A DNA stretch of 64,000 nt from Lysobacterales bacterium (GCA_013042915.1 JABDPF010000034.1:33106-97105); one strand, 5' to 3'; positions 40,511 through 50,231 are shown, counted from the stretch's first letter. A program made the numbers and translations. The notes: generated by a model not told the origin, from the sequence alone.

Positions 40511-40834
40511 GACCATTCCGGCGTGCTCGGGCACGTCGGGTCGACGAGCTGGAGAGGATCGGGGGAGAGTGGTATGAAAACGGCGGCTAAGCCGTCTTGG
40601 GGACAAGGACGTGTGTTGACCACACGGACGTCATAAAAACAAGAAAATCCAGGGAGCTAGTGACGGAGAGGGAAGTATGGGAACCGTCAAACATAACGGA
40701 GGTGTCGCGTACAAGGACGTACACCTCTTTTATTTCCTTGAAAGAGCAGCGTGAACCAATGGCCGGGGCCGCAGAGCCGCGGTCTGGGATGACCGGTTGA
40801 CCGAACGCCGGAAAGAGAGACAGGAACAGAAACG
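40511..40834 (+). other. structured spacer between nrdJa and nrdJb
   Basis: This 324-nt spacer has no convincing gene (a 67-codon open frame has no ribosome-binding site or similarity I recognise). It contains at least six potential stem-loops: 40518-40539 (9 bp with one GU, TCGG loop), 40580-40595 (5 bp), 40610-40626 (6 bp CGTGTG/CACACG), 40661-40689 (6 bp TGACGG/CCGTCA around a 17-nt purine-rich loop), 40699-40727 (7 bp plus inner 3 bp, then a U-rich tail) and 40780-40795 (5 bp). It separates two parts of one enzyme, where a short junction would be expected. Folding was done by eye. Confidence 0.6.
40699..40735 (+). terminator. terminator-like hairpin inside the nrdJa-nrdJb spacer
   Basis: GAGGTGT (40699-40705) pairs with ACACCTC (40721-40727). 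The enclosed bases can form a further CGT/ACG helix with an ACAAGG loop. The stem is followed by TTTTATTT. This is the form of an intrinsic terminator or attenuator and would set the ratio of NrdJa to NrdJb, or act as an RNA processing/stability site. There is no obvious anti-terminator. Confidence 0.5.
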
Positions 40835-41554
40835 ATGGCAATCAAGATCCAAAACAAAATCGTCGGTTACGAAGTCGTAAAAGAAGAAGAGGAAGCCGCG
40901 CTCCTGGCCAAGGCCGAAGCGGAAAAGGAAGAACGAAAATCCGCCAAGATCATCAAGATGACCGAGAGCATCTTGCGGCCGGAGGGCATGGAATCCCTGG
41001 AGGGTTCGACCTACAAGATCAAGACACCGCTTGACGACCATGCGATGTACGTGACGATCAACGACATTGTCCTCAACGCCGGCACGGAACACGAGCAACG
41101 CCGCCCCTTCGAGATTTTCATCAACTCGAAGAACATGGACCATTTCCAGTGGATCGTGGCGCTCACCCGCCTGATGTCGGCGGTATTCCGCAAGGGCGGC
41201 GACGTGACCTTCCTGGCCGAGGAACTGCAGGCCGTGTTCGATCCGCGCGGTGGGTATTTCAAGCCGGGTGGTAAATTCATGCCTTCGATCATTGCGGACA
41301 TCGGGGCTGTCATCGAGCATCATTTGCAGAAGATCGGCCTGATGGAAAAGGAAGAGCTGTCCGTTCAGCAGCAGCTGATTCTTGATCAAAAACGGGCAGA
41401 GGCCGAGTCGGCTCAAAAAAAAACGGCTGAAAGCGAAGCCGATACCAGCTACCCGGCCTCGGCCACGCTCTGCTTGAAGTGCAACACGAAAGCCGTCGTG
41501 ATCATGGACAACTGCGCCACCTGCCTGTCCTGCGGTTACTCCAAGTGCGGTTGA
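40835..41554 (+). CDS. nrdJb: class II ribonucleotide reductase, C-terminal part NrdJb
   Basis: The small complement of split NrdJ, 239 residues. An N-terminal charged helix (KEEEEAALLAKAEAEKEE) leads into a domain with RPFEIFINSKNMDHFQWIVA and LMSAVFRKGGD. After an acidic linker, the C-terminus has four CxxC-type cysteines (LCLKCNTKAVVIMDNCATCLSCGYSKCG), the flexible redox tail that regenerates the active-site disulfide and may bind zinc. It needs NrdJa (38363-40510) for activity. The ATG lies 14 nt after a GGAAAGAGAGACAGG purine stretch. Confidence 0.92.
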   Translation: MAIKIQNKIVGYEVVKEEEEAALLAKAEAEKEERKSAKIIKMTESILRPEGMESLEGSTYKIKTPLDDHAMYVTINDIVLNAGTEHEQRRPFEIFINSKNMDHFQWIVALTRLMSAVFRKGGDVTFLAEELQAVFDPRGGYFKPGGKFMPSIIADIGAVIEHHLQKIGLMEKEELSVQQQLILDQKRAEAESAQKKTAESEADTSYPASATLCLKCNTKAVVIMDNCATCLSCGYSKCG

Positions 41555-41567
41555 TGCGCGAACCGAC

Positions 41568-42452
41568 GTGCTGCACCTCGCCTGGATCGTCCCCCTCGTT
41601 CTACTGATCGCATTCGTCGGCTCGCCCCGGTTCCGGGGTGAGATCGCGCAGACCCGCGTGCGCCGCGTACTCGAACAGGCGCTCGAAAAAAACCGCTACA
41701 CCTTGATGCACAATGTCCTCTTCCCTTCCGGGGGGGGCACCATCAAGATCGATCACCTGGTCGTGTCCCGATTCGGAGTTTTCGTTATCGACAGCGTGTA
41801 TGCCCGGGGCTGGATCAGCGGCACCGACGTGCAGGACCGATGGAAGCGGAGCGCCATGGGCCGCACGCACCGCATGGAGAATCCGGTTCACAGTAACCGC
41901 GTTCATGCCGAGACCCTGGGTTCACGCATCGGCCTCGCTTCTCCGCAGGTTCATCGGCTGGTCGTGCTGGACGGCAGCCGTGGTTTTCGGCACACGCCGC
42001 CCGTGGAGATCGTTGCGCCCGAGCAGTTGGTGCCGCGGATTCGGCGCTTTGGCCAGCACGTGCTGGAGTCGGAGCAGGCCGAAACGGTGTTGAGAGAATT
42101 ACGTTCTCTGCGCCTGGAACCGGGGAAGACATCCTATCTGAAACGACCCGGCTTCATTCTCACTGTCTTGCTGGCTGGCATGGCACTGGGCTTGTACTTT
42201 GCCTATCACGATGATTTGACCCGGTTCTTCGAGCAGCAATCGCTTAACTCCCAGATGCGAGATGATCCTGCATCCTTCCATCCCGATGGGCATCGTAAAT
42301 CCGAAATTGAGCGCTGGGAAGACAGCCTGCGCTGTGCGTATTCACCCGACACGAACCGTTGCGCGTGTTACGAACCGGATGGTGGCAAAGTCGATATCGA
42401 GTTGTCCCGCTGCCGGGATCTGGCCGAGCGCGGTTCTGTGCTCAAGCAGTGA
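41568..42452 (+). CDS. membrane NERD-domain protein
   Basis: This 294-residue protein has an N-terminal membrane helix (LAWIVPLVLLIAFVGSP). A nuclease-related (NERD) domain follows, with GGGTIKIDHLVVSRFGVFVID, where the Asp and surrounding hydrophobic strands are the family core. A second span (FILTVLLAGMALGLYFAY) lies near residue 205. The Cys-containing C-terminal tail (RCAYSPDTNRCACYEPDGG) is unusual. The start is GTG at 41568, 13 nt after nrdJb, so probably the same transcript. NERD proteins are thought to be nucleic-acid-processing enzymes. The role here is unknown. Confidence 0.8.
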   Translation: MLHLAWIVPLVLLIAFVGSPRFRGEIAQTRVRRVLEQALEKNRYTLMHNVLFPSGGGTIKIDHLVVSRFGVFVIDSVYARGWISGTDVQDRWKRSAMGRTHRMENPVHSNRVHAETLGSRIGLASPQVHRLVVLDGSRGFRHTPPVEIVAPEQLVPRIRRFGQHVLESEQAETVLRELRSLRLEPGKTSYLKRPGFILTVLLAGMALGLYFAYHDDLTRFFEQQSLNSQMRDDPASFHPDGHRKSEIERWEDSLRCAYSPDTNRCACYEPDGGKVDIELSRCRDLAERGSVLKQ

Positions 42453-42504
42453 GTGTGCTTTGTGCAAAGCCGTTAGAATGGGATCTTTGCCAGCGGACGG
42501 ATGA

Positions 42505-43833
42505 ATGATCAGGGCGGAAACAGTCATCCAGCGAAAGCGCGACGGACGTGAACTGGACGCTCCGGCGATAGCGGCCTTCGTAGAGGGCGTGACAAGCGGC
42601 GAGGTGTCGGATGCACAGATTGCCGCGTTCACCATGGCTACCTGGTTCAGGGGGATGACTCCGGGCGAGACGGCCCTGCTGACCCTGGCGATGCGCGATA
42701 GCGGCCAGGCCCTGAAATGGCCGGAGCTCGATGGCCCCGTACTCGACAAGCATTCGACCGGCGGTGTGGGCGACATGGTCAGCCTGCTGCTGGGGCCGAT
42801 CGTGGCAGCGTGCGGCGGCTTCGTCCCGATGATTTCCGGCCGGGGTCTCGGCCATACGGGCGGCACCCTCGACAAGCTCGAGAGCATTCCCGGCTTCGAC
42901 ACCGCCCCGGGTCGGGACCGTTTCGTCGAACTCGTGGCAGGCAGCGGTATCGCCATTGTCGGGCAGAGCAACGACCTCGCCCCTGCTGATCGGCGCATCT
43001 ACGCAGTTCGGGACGTCACGGCCACGGTCTCGTCACCGCCGCTGATGATCTCTTCCATCCTTTCGAAAAAGCTTTCAGAGGGCCTCGACGGCCTGGTGCT
43101 CGACATCAAGTGTGGCAACGGCGCGTTCACTACGGGTCGCGAAGAGGCCCGGGCGCTTGCCTTCGAGATGGCCTCCGTCTCGCAGAATGCGGGCCTGCCC
43201 TGCCATGCACTCGTCACCGATATGGACGCCCCGCTGGCGTGGTCCGCCGGCAATGCGCTCGAGGTTCGGGAAATCATCGATTACCTCACCGGCACGTCGC
43301 GGAACCCGCGTCTTGACCAGGTCACCGGGCGATTGACGGCCGAGCTCCTTTGTATCGGCGGTTTGGCCGAATCACCGCGTGAGGCGGATCAACGGGTTCG
43401 CGAATGTCTGTCTTCGGGTGCTGCAGCCGAGTCGTTTGCGCGGATGGTGGTCGGTCAGGGCGGCCCCGCCGACCTCCTGGAAAATCCGGACGCCTATTTG
43501 CCTCGGGCCCCGTTCTCCCGTCACCTGTTCGTGGAGAGAAAGGGATACGTGACGTCGGTCGACACCCAGGCCGTGGGCCACGTCGTCGTCTCGCTTGGGG
43601 GAGGGCGGCGGCGCGCCGAGGACGACATCGATCCAGCCGTCGGCCTGGCCGAATTGGCGATGCCGGGGGACCGCCTGGAGCGCGGTGATGTCCTGGCGCG
43701 TATCGAAGCCCGGGACGAAGCTTCCTGGCAAGAGGCGGCCGAGAGCCTGAAGCGGGCTTACTGCCTCGGCGAGAGCCGGCCCGACCAAGACGGGAACCTG
43801 ATCCATGACGTCATTACAGGAGAGCGCACGTGA
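42505..43833 (+). CDS. deoA: thymidine phosphorylase
   Basis: Phosphorolysis of thymidine to thymine and deoxyribose 1-phosphate in pyrimidine salvage. The 442 residues include the family signature SGRGLGHTGGTLDKLESIPG, the phosphate-binding DKHSTGGVGDMVSL, SILSKKLSEGLDGLVLDIKCG and a C-terminal pyrimidine-phosphorylase domain. The stop overlaps the GTG start of cdd by 4 nt. Together with NrdJ and Cdd it forms a deoxynucleotide-metabolism block. Confidence 0.95.
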   Translation: MIRAETVIQRKRDGRELDAPAIAAFVEGVTSGEVSDAQIAAFTMATWFRGMTPGETALLTLAMRDSGQALKWPELDGPVLDKHSTGGVGDMVSLLLGPIVAACGGFVPMISGRGLGHTGGTLDKLESIPGFDTAPGRDRFVELVAGSGIAIVGQSNDLAPADRRIYAVRDVTATVSSPPLMISSILSKKLSEGLDGLVLDIKCGNGAFTTGREEARALAFEMASVSQNAGLPCHALVTDMDAPLAWSAGNALEVREIIDYLTGTSRNPRLDQVTGRLTAELLCIGGLAESPREADQRVRECLSSGAAAESFARMVVGQGGPADLLENPDAYLPRAPFSRHLFVERKGYVTSVDTQAVGHVVVSLGGGRRRAEDDIDPAVGLAELAMPGDRLERGDVLARIEARDEASWQEAAESLKRAYCLGESRPDQDGNLIHDVITGERT

Positions 43834-44249
43834 CCATCGACCCGGAGCTGTTCGATCGTCTGAAAGCGATGGCGGTGTCGGCCGCAGGCCACTCCCATTC
43901 GCCCTATAGCCGGTTCCGCGTCGGAGCCGCCGTATCTTCCGTTTCAGGCGCGGCCTACAGCGGTTGCAACGTCGAAAACGCCTCCTTCGGCCTAACCCAG
44001 TGCGCAGAACGCGCGGCCCTGACGGCCGCCGTTTCGGCGGGCGAGGCGCCAGGGTCGCTGCAATTCCTGGTGTTGTATATTCCCGGTACAGAAGCCCATC
44101 CGCCGTGCGGTGCCTGCCGCCAGGTCATGAGGGAACTGATGTCGGAAGACAGCATGGTCTGGTCCACCTGCGACAGCGAAGACGTGCGGAGCTGGAGCGC
44201 GGCGGAATACCTACCTGACCCCTTCACGCCCGAGTCTCTGCAGCGATGA
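43830..44249 (+). CDS. cdd: cytidine deaminase
   Basis: Zinc hydrolase that deaminates cytidine and deoxycytidine. The 139 residues are of the short homotetrameric type: SPYSRFRVGAAV, the zinc/proton-shuttle motif TQCAERAAL (Cys ligand and catalytic Glu) and PPCGACRQVMREL with two more Cys ligands. The GTG start overlaps the deoA stop and the stop overlaps the next ATG, so the three genes are translationally coupled. Confidence 0.94.
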   Translation: MTIDPELFDRLKAMAVSAAGHSHSPYSRFRVGAAVSSVSGAAYSGCNVENASFGLTQCAERAALTAAVSAGEAPGSLQFLVLYIPGTEAHPPCGACRQVMRELMSEDSMVWSTCDSEDVRSWSAAEYLPDPFTPESLQR

Positions 44250-44551
44250 AGGACAATGAAATTCTGACCCGGGACCTGCTCAACGCCCAGACCGGCCGCA
44301 TCACCTGGCCCGAATTGGCGCGCTACTTCGCCCAGGGCCGCGTGGTCTGCGTGGCTCCCGACCAGGACCTGCTGGACGTGGCCGATTCGATGGTGGGCGA
44401 CCAGGTCCGAGCCGTCGAACGTCTGCACCAACGGGGATGCCTTCATCGGGCCCGGGACGACGACGCGCGGCGTTGGTCCAAAGACCAGGCCGAATTTTGG
44501 GCCGTCGTGGTTGCGCCCTGGGTGCTGGTGCAGGAATGCGACACACATTGA
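44246..44551 (+). CDS. DUF2288 family protein
   Basis: A small soluble protein of 101 residues. LARYFAQGRVVCVAPDQDLLDVA and the Trp-rich DDDARRWSKDQAEFWAVVVAPWVLVQE match the DUF2288 family, whose function is unknown. The ATG overlaps the cdd stop (ATGA). It is probably the last gene of the nrdJb-NERD-deoA-cdd transcript; an exported amidase begins 12 nt later and may continue it. Confidence 0.8.
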   Translation: MKDNEILTRDLLNAQTGRITWPELARYFAQGRVVCVAPDQDLLDVADSMVGDQVRAVERLHQRGCLHRARDDDARRWSKDQAEFWAVVVAPWVLVQECDTH

Positions 44552-44563
44552 TGAGGACATGCC

Positions 44564-46084
44564 GTGAACACTTACATTAAATCCCTGTTACTGCTCACCT
44601 TGCTGGGTGGGATTGCTACCGTCGAAGCCGGTGCGGAAGAGGGATCCGTTATCCAGGCGACCCAAACGTCGATGGATCGAATCGAGCGCTGGAACGACGA
44701 GTTGAACGCCGTCATCGCCTTGAACCCGGAAGCGGTATCGCAGGCCGAGGTTCTGGATCGCGAGGCTCGCGATGGGAAGACGAGAGGCCGACTGCACGGC
44801 GTTCCGGTGCTGATCAAGGACAACATTGACACGCTGGAGACGGCCACCACTGCCGGTTCGCTGGCGCTGGCGAACAACCGCACCGGTCGCGATGCCCGGC
44901 TAGTTACCCGTCTGCGCGAGGCGGGGCTCGTTATTCTGGGCAAAGCCAATCTTAGCGAGTGGGCCAATTTTCGTTCGGAACGCTCGTCCAGCGGTTGGAG
45001 CGGTGTCGCAGGCCAGGCGCGAAATCCCTACGACACCACCCGTTCGCCGTGCGGTTCGAGTTCGGGCTCTGGGGTGGCCGTAGCCGCGGGGCTCGTGCCA
45101 CTGGCGGTGGGAACCGAGACCAACGGATCAATCATCTGCCCGGCGGCGGTAAACGGTATTGTTGGCATCAAGCCCACGGTGGGCCTGGTCAGCCGCCACG
45201 GCATCGTTCCGATCTCGCACACCCAGGATACGGCCGGCCCGATGGCCACCAACGTGCGCGACGCGGCGGCGCTGCTGACCGCGATGGCCGGGCCGGACCC
45301 GGAAGACGTTGCCAGTGCGGGCGATGCGTCCTTGTTTGAACGCGATTACACGGACTACCTGGACGCGGATGCCCTGGAGGGCCGGCGGATTGGCGTCGTG
45401 CGTTCACTGGCGGGATTTCACGAAGGCGTGGACAAGGCGTTCAACCGGGCGATCGAAGACATGAAATCACGGGGCGCGGAGATCATCGATGACCTGTCCT
45501 TGCCCGACTACCCCGATGGTTTCCAGCAGGCGGCGTACGACGTATTGCTTTACGAGTTCAAGCACGACTTGAACGCCTATCTGGCCGGTTTGCCCGGTGC
45601 GGCGGGGCAACTCGACCTGGAGCAGTTGATTGCATTCAACCAGTCGAACAAAGACCGTGAGATGAAGTGGTTTCAGCAAGAGATTTTCATCCAATCCCAG
45701 GCCAAGGGTGGGCTCGATTCGCCTGAGTACCGCGAGGCGCTGGCGCGGGTCGGTTCGTTCAGCCGGAACGGTATCGACGGTCTTCTCGAACAGCACGGTC
45801 TGGACGCGTTGATCTCCCCGAGCAACACGCCCGCATGGGTCATTGATCTGGTGGTGGGCGATAACTGGCTCGGCAGCAGCAGTTCCTTTCCCGCGCGCGC
45901 CGGATATCCGCACATCACGGTGCCGATGGGCTACGTTCACGGAATCCCGGTGGGGATCTCGTTTTACGCCTCGGCCTTTTCAGAACCGGACCTGATCGCG
46001 CTGGCTTACGCTTACGAGCAGGCCAGCAAGCGGGCTCGCCCGCCGAGCGGATTCGGAGACTGGCGGGCGGCGGTGTCAGACTGA
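44564..46084 (+). CDS. exported amidase (amidase signature family)
   Basis: A protein of 506 residues with an N-terminal signal peptide ([17 protein letters not shown]). The amidase-signature core has a complete Ser-cis-Ser-Lys triad: Lys in [20 protein letters not shown], the Ser-rich [16 protein letters not shown], and nucleophile Ser in [19 protein letters not shown]. Family members hydrolyse diverse amides. Periplasmic location excludes GatA (tRNA amidotransferase). Start GTG at 44564. The last 9 nt overlap the convergent alcohol dehydrogenase gene. The substrate is unknown. Confidence 0.88.
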   Translation: MNTYIKSLLLLTLLGGIATVEAGAEEGSVIQATQTSMDRIERWNDELNAVIALNPEAVSQAEVLDREARDGKTRGRLHGVPVLIKDNIDTLETATTAGSLALANNRTGRDARLVTRLREAGLVILGKANLSEWANFRSERSSSGWSGVAGQARNPYDTTRSPCGSSSGSGVAVAAGLVPLAVGTETNGSIICPAAVNGIVGIKPTVGLVSRHGIVPISHTQDTAGPMATNVRDAAALLTAMAGPDPEDVASAGDASLFERDYTDYLDADALEGRRIGVVRSLAGFHEGVDKAFNRAIEDMKSRGAEIIDDLSLPDYPDGFQQAAYDVLLYEFKHDLNAYLAGLPGAAGQLDLEQLIAFNQSNKDREMKWFQQEIFIQSQAKGGLDSPEYREALARVGSFSRNGIDGLLEQHGLDALISPSNTPAWVIDLVVGDNWLGSSSSFPARAGYPHITVPMGYVHGIPVGISFYASAFSEPDLIALAYAYEQASKRARPPSGFGDWRAAVSD

Positions 46085-47152
46085 AGGGCAGTCGATTTCG
46101 AGAGCCTTCGCGCCACGGCCGTCACCCTGCTTGAGGTCGAAAAGGGCGCGGTTGGCGTCTTTGAGAGGGTAGGCCGTCACGGTCGGTCTGAGCGGAATGT
46201 CGGCGCCCAGTTGCAGGCAGGCACGTACGTCGCGGCGGGTTACATTGGCCACCGATTGCAGCGATTTCTCGCGCCAGAGATGGCGCTCGTATTCAAGCGC
46301 GTTAAGCGCCTGACGGTCATCCGCCTCCTTGCGGATCGCATTGATCACTAATCGGCCGCCCGGGGCGAGGGCCTCCAGTGCCGACACGACCGGCAGCCAG
46401 GCCGGGGTCGTGTCGATGATCGCGTCCAGCGACGCGGGCGGCGCGTCGGTGGTTTCGCCAGCCCAGACTGCGCCCAACTCGATCGCGAATCGCCGCTTCT
46501 TCGCGCCTCGAGCGAATACGTAAACGGCGGAGTCAGGATAGAGGTGTCGGGCCATCTGCAAGACGAGATGGCCGGATGCGCCGAAGCCCGTGAGTCCGAG
46601 CGCCTGGCCGTTTTCAAGCCGGCACAAAGAGAGGGCCCGGTATCCGACAGCGCCTGCGCAGAGCAACGGTGTGGTTTCGAGGTCGCCCAGTGACTCCGGT
46701 ATTTCGTGAGCGAACGATTCCCCCACCGTCGCGTACTCGGCGTAACCTCCAGGTGCATCGCGCCCGGTTGCGCTGAAGTCCAGGCAGAGGTTCTCGCGTC
46801 CTTCCACGCACCAGTGACAGCTTCCGCAGGCAGAATGAATCCAGGCAATGCCAACCCGCCTCCCCGACAGGGCCAGGCGACAACCGGGTCCCTCCCGTAC
46901 CACGGTCCCAACCACTTGATGCCCCGGTGTCATCGGCAGCCGAGGCGGTGCCGCACGCCCCTCGATCTCGTCAAGCTCGGTGTGGCACACGCCGCAGGCA
47001 TGGACGCGGACCAGGACCTCGCACCGCCCCGGACGCGGCAGCGATATTCGATCATGTTGCAGCGGCGGTGTCCCCTCGCCATGAATGGTCCCGACGCGGT
47101 GAATGCGCATGGCATGCATGTCAATCGGTAGGTCTTGCGCAGCGTTCATCAA
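46076..47152 (-). CDS. zinc-dependent alcohol dehydrogenase, AdhP-like
   Basis: A medium-chain dehydrogenase of 358 residues. Catalytic-zinc ligands are in HACGVCHTELDE and PGHQVVG, the structural zinc site in CGSCHWCVEGRENLC, and the NAD Rossmann motif at GLTGFGASGHLVLQMA. The substrate side resembles zinc-binding alcohol dehydrogenases that act on alcohols and aldehydes. It stands alone on its strand, divergent from a universal stress protein gene, suggesting a stress or redox link that is only contextual. Confidence 0.88.
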   Translation of the reverse strand: MMNAAQDLPIDMHAMRIHRVGTIHGEGTPPLQHDRISLPRPGRCEVLVRVHACGVCHTELDEIEGRAAPPRLPMTPGHQVVGTVVREGPGCRLALSGRRVGIAWIHSACGSCHWCVEGRENLCLDFSATGRDAPGGYAEYATVGESFAHEIPESLGDLETTPLLCAGAVGYRALSLCRLENGQALGLTGFGASGHLVLQMARHLYPDSAVYVFARGAKKRRFAIELGAVWAGETTDAPPASLDAIIDTTPAWLPVVSALEALAPGGRLVINAIRKEADDRQALNALEYERHLWREKSLQSVANVTRRDVRACLQLGADIPLRPTVTAYPLKDANRALFDLKQGDGRGAKALEIDCPSV

Positions 47153-47209
47153 CGATCGATCCGGCGATATCCTGTACTTGTCATTACCCCATTCTAACCA
47201 CGCTTGGTC

Positions 47210-47215
47210 TAGAAT
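47210..47215 (+). promoter_or_regulatory. possible -10 of the universal stress gene
   Basis: TAGAAT lies about 40 nt before the start codon, in the 102-nt divergent spacer 47153-47254. No matching -35 was found at 16-18 nt, so an activator or alternative sigma could be involved. GGGAGAAAGG precedes the ATG. Confidence 0.35.
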
Positions 47216-47254
47216 AAAGAGGTAAGTTCAAACGGTTCGAGACGGGAGAAAGGT

Positions 47255-47707
47255 ATGGCCGGTTACCGCAAAATTGCTGTCGCCATCGATTTGAGCAGCG
47301 AATCCAACGCCATCCTCACGCGGGCGCGCGACCTGGCGGCCGCCGACGGCGAACTGCACCTGATTTACGTGCAGGAACCGATGGACTCGGTCTACATGGG
47401 TGTTGTGCCCTACGGCCCCGTGTTCGTGGGCATGGACGAAGTCGAGGAGAACCTTCGAAGCGAACTGCAGGAAAAACTCGATGCCATCGGTGAGCAATAC
47501 GATATCCCATCCAGCCAGCGTCATTTTCTGAGTGGCACGCCGGCGCGGGAAATCCACCGCTTCGCCGAAGAACACGACACCGATCTGATCGTGCTCGGCA
47601 CGCACGGCCAGAAAGGCGTCCAATTGCTGCTGGGCGCGACCGCCAATTCGGTACTGCACGGCAGCACCTGCGATGTGCTCGCGGTGCGCATGAAAGAAAC
47701 CTCCTGA
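47255..47707 (+). CDS. universal stress protein, UspA family
   Basis: A single Usp domain of 150 residues. YRKIAVAIDLSSES at the N-terminus supplies the conserved Asp. The ATP-binding pattern G-2x-G-9x-G-S/T is present as GTHGQKGVQLLLGATANSV, so an ATP-binding UspFG-type subgroup is expected. The next gene starts immediately after its stop codon, indicating cotranscription. Confidence 0.93.
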   Translation: MAGYRKIAVAIDLSSESNAILTRARDLAAADGELHLIYVQEPMDSVYMGVVPYGPVFVGMDEVEENLRSELQEKLDAIGEQYDIPSSQRHFLSGTPAREIHRFAEEHDTDLIVLGTHGQKGVQLLLGATANSVLHGSTCDVLAVRMKETS

Positions 47708-48355
47708 ATGCGCCTGGAGGGCAGGGCCATCGCCTGGCTCGGCATTTTTTTCCTGGTCCTGGCCTGGTCCGCCTGGAAACCGCACGATTACCCCACGTGG
47801 TGGCTGGAGGTCCTGCCGGCGATGCTGGCTTTGGTGGTCTTGGCCGCGACGCGCCGCATTTTTCCGTTAACTCCCCTGGTGTACGCGCTTATCCTGGTTC
47901 ATTGCGTGGTCCTGATGATCGGCGGGCACTACACCTATGCCGAGGTACCGCTGGGGGAATGGGTGTTGCAGTGGACCGGCGGCGAGCGCAACAATTATGA
48001 CAAGCTGGGGCATTTCGTACAGGGCTTCGTGCCGGCCATCATCGCGCGCGAGATTTTGATCAGGAAGCGGATTATCGCGCGGCGGGGTTGGCTGTCGTTC
48101 GTCGTCGTGTCCGTCTGCCTGGCCATCAGCGCGTTTTACGAGTTGATCGAGTGGTGGGTGGCGCTGCTCAGTGGAGAGGCAGCCGAATCGTTCCTGGGCA
48201 CGCAGGGATATGCATGGGACACGCAGTCCGATATGTTCCTGGCTTTGACGGGCGCCGTGCTGGCGTTGGTGTTGCTGTCCGGTCTGCACGACCGGCAGAT
48301 CCGGACTATTGCGCCGCGTTCTGTCGCACGTCGGTCCCGGGTCGGACCGGATTGA
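47708..48355 (+). CDS. DUF2238 (YjdF-like) integral membrane protein
   Basis: A membrane protein of 215 residues with about six spans and the DUF2238 hallmarks: [42 protein letters not shown] and [16 protein letters not shown]. Several conserved Asp, His and Glu residues face the membrane boundary. The function of the family is unknown. It begins directly after the stress protein gene, and its last 50 nt overlap the 3' end of convergent dxs. The final ~20 residues are basic and not conserved-looking. Confidence 0.85.
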   Translation: MRLEGRAIAWLGIFFLVLAWSAWKPHDYPTWWLEVLPAMLALVVLAATRRIFPLTPLVYALILVHCVVLMIGGHYTYAEVPLGEWVLQWTGGERNNYDKLGHFVQGFVPAIIAREILIRKRIIARRGWLSFVVVSVCLAISAFYELIEWWVALLSGEAAESFLGTQGYAWDTQSDMFLALTGAVLALVLLSGLHDRQIRTIAPRSVARRSRVGPD

Positions 48356-50198
48356 TTCGATCGAAGATGCCCTCGGCATCCAGACCGGCCAGGTGCAGGC
48401 ATTCCGAGCGAGTGCCGTGCTGGACGTAGCGGTCTTCGAGTCCGATGTTCAATATCCGCACCGATACCCCCTCTGCCGCCAGCAATTCGCCGACGCCGCT
48501 GCCGGCCCCGCCTGCCGCCGCGTTTTCCTCGACAGTCACCAGCAGTTTGTGATTAGCGGCGGCCTCGAGGATGGCGTTTCGATCAAGCGGTTTGACGAAG
48601 CGCATGTCGATCAGGGTGGCTCCGATGCGCTTCGCGACCTCGAGCGACGGTTGCACCATGCTGCCGAAGGCGAGGATTGCCGTTCCTCTGCCCTTGCGTA
48701 GCGTGCGGGACTGTCCGAGTGTAATGGCCTCCATTCTTTTGTCTATCTCGACGCCGGAGCCGCAATCGCGTGGGTAGCGCACCGCGGCCGGTCCCTGGTG
48801 CTTGAAACCGGTGTACAGCATCCGTCGGCACTCGTTTTCATCCGAGGGCGCCATGATCACCAGGTTTGGCACGCAACGCATGAAGCTCAAATCGAAACTG
48901 CCTGCGTGGGTGGGTCCGTCCGGGCCGACGAGCCCGGCGCGGTCGATGGCGAACAGCACAGGCAAGTTCTGGATCGCCACGTCGTGGATCAACTGGTCGT
49001 AGGCCCGTTGTAGAAAGGTGCTGTAGATGGCGACGACCGGGTGTGCGCCTTCGCAGGCCATTCCTGCCGCCAGGGTCACCGCGTGCTGTTCGGCGATTCC
49101 GACATCGAAATACCGCTTAGGAAAGCGATCGTGGAAAGCCACCATGCCCGAACCTTCGCGCATGGCGGGGGTAATGCCCATCAACGCGGGATCTTGTTCC
49201 GCCATGTCGCAGAGCCATTCGCCGAATACTTCGGTAAAGGTGGGCGGCGGCTGGTCGTTTTCCGATTTTGGCTCCACTCCGCGAATCGGGTCGAACGGAC
49301 CGACGGCGTGATACTTGACCGGGTCTGCCTCGGCCGGGGCGTAACCTTTGCCTTTCTCGGTGATAATGTGCAGCAGGTTCGGCCCGTCGACGTCGCGCGC
49401 GGCCCTTATGGTTCGCACCAGCGTTGGCAGATCGTGACCGTCGATCGGGCCAAGGTAGTTGAAACCCAATTCCTCGAACAAGGTGCTGGGCATCACCATG
49501 CCCTTGACGTGCTCTTCCCACCGGCTCATGAAGCGCCAGGTGCGGGAGTCCCGTTGCATCATGCTCTTGCTGCGCTCACGGATGCCGGTCACCGTGGGTC
49601 CGCTCATCAGCCTGCCCAGCATTTTTGTCACCGCACCGACGTTGGGCGAGATCGACATCTGGTTTTCGTTGAGTACCACCAGCAGGTTGGTATCCAGGTC
49701 GCCGCCGTGGTTCAGCGCTTCGTAAGCCATTCCGGCGGTCATTGCGCCATCGCCGATGACGGCCACGCAGCGCCGGTCTTCCCCCTTTTCCGCCGCAGCG
49801 ACGGCCATACCCAGCGCCGCGCTGATCGAGGTGGAGGAGTGCCCGGTACCGAACGTGTCGTACGGGCTCTCTTCGCGCTTCGGGAAGGGCGCCAGGCCGC
49901 GGATTTTTTTGATCGTGGTGATGTTCTCCGCGCGACCGCTTAAAATCTTGTGCGGGTAAGCCTGGTGGCCCACGTCCCAGACCAGGCGGTCGTGGGGCGT
50001 ATCGTAGAGATAATGCAGCGCGACCGTCAGTTCGACGCAACCCAGCCCCGCGCCAAAGTGGCCGCCGCTAGTGGCGACGGATTCGATCAGGTAGCGGCGC
50101 AGTTCATTGGAGACCTCGACCAGTTGTTCCTCGTCGAGTTCGCGCAACTCCGCTGGAGAACGGATCTTGCTGAGCAGTGGATAAAGCTGTTCGTTCAT
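48306..50198 (-). CDS. dxs: 1-deoxy-D-xylulose-5-phosphate synthase
   Basis: Thiamine-diphosphate enzyme making DXP from pyruvate and glyceraldehyde 3-phosphate for isoprenoids, thiamine and pyridoxal phosphate. The 630 residues show [20 protein letters not shown], the TPP motif [21 protein letters not shown] ending in NENQMSI, the transketolase central part ([16 protein letters not shown]) and [15 protein letters not shown]. It is downstream of ispA by 33 nt, the classic xseB-ispA-dxs order. Confidence 0.97.
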   Translation of the reverse strand: MNEQLYPLLSKIRSPAELRELDEEQLVEVSNELRRYLIESVATSGGHFGAGLGCVELTVALHYLYDTPHDRLVWDVGHQAYPHKILSGRAENITTIKKIRGLAPFPKREESPYDTFGTGHSSTSISAALGMAVAAAEKGEDRRCVAVIGDGAMTAGMAYEALNHGGDLDTNLLVVLNENQMSISPNVGAVTKMLGRLMSGPTVTGIRERSKSMMQRDSRTWRFMSRWEEHVKGMVMPSTLFEELGFNYLGPIDGHDLPTLVRTIRAARDVDGPNLLHIITEKGKGYAPAEADPVKYHAVGPFDPIRGVEPKSENDQPPPTFTEVFGEWLCDMAEQDPALMGITPAMREGSGMVAFHDRFPKRYFDVGIAEQHAVTLAAGMACEGAHPVVAIYSTFLQRAYDQLIHDVAIQNLPVLFAIDRAGLVGPDGPTHAGSFDLSFMRCVPNLVIMAPSDENECRRMLYTGFKHQGPAAVRYPRDCGSGVEIDKRMEAITLGQSRTLRKGRGTAILAFGSMVQPSLEVAKRIGATLIDMRFVKPLDRNAILEAAANHKLLVTVEENAAAGGAGSGVGELLAAEGVSVRILNIGLEDRYVQHGTRSECLHLAGLDAEGIFDRINPVRPGTDVRQNAAQ

Positions 50199-50231
50199 CC
50201 CGCCTATTTTACTTGCGGAGCCCGCGCGGCG

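Noticed and set aside
40597..40800. 67-codon open frame inside the nrdJa-nrdJb spacer
   Set aside because: It starts at a TTG without a ribosome-binding site, overlaps several stem-loops and shows no recognisable domain. I treat the region as RNA structure instead, though peptide coding is not excluded.
40511..40834. Cobalamin riboswitch controlling nrdJ
   Set aside because: I found no B12-box-like core or conserved junction bases here or upstream of nrdJa. The NrdR boxes already explain control of the 5' region. A covariance-model search would be decisive.
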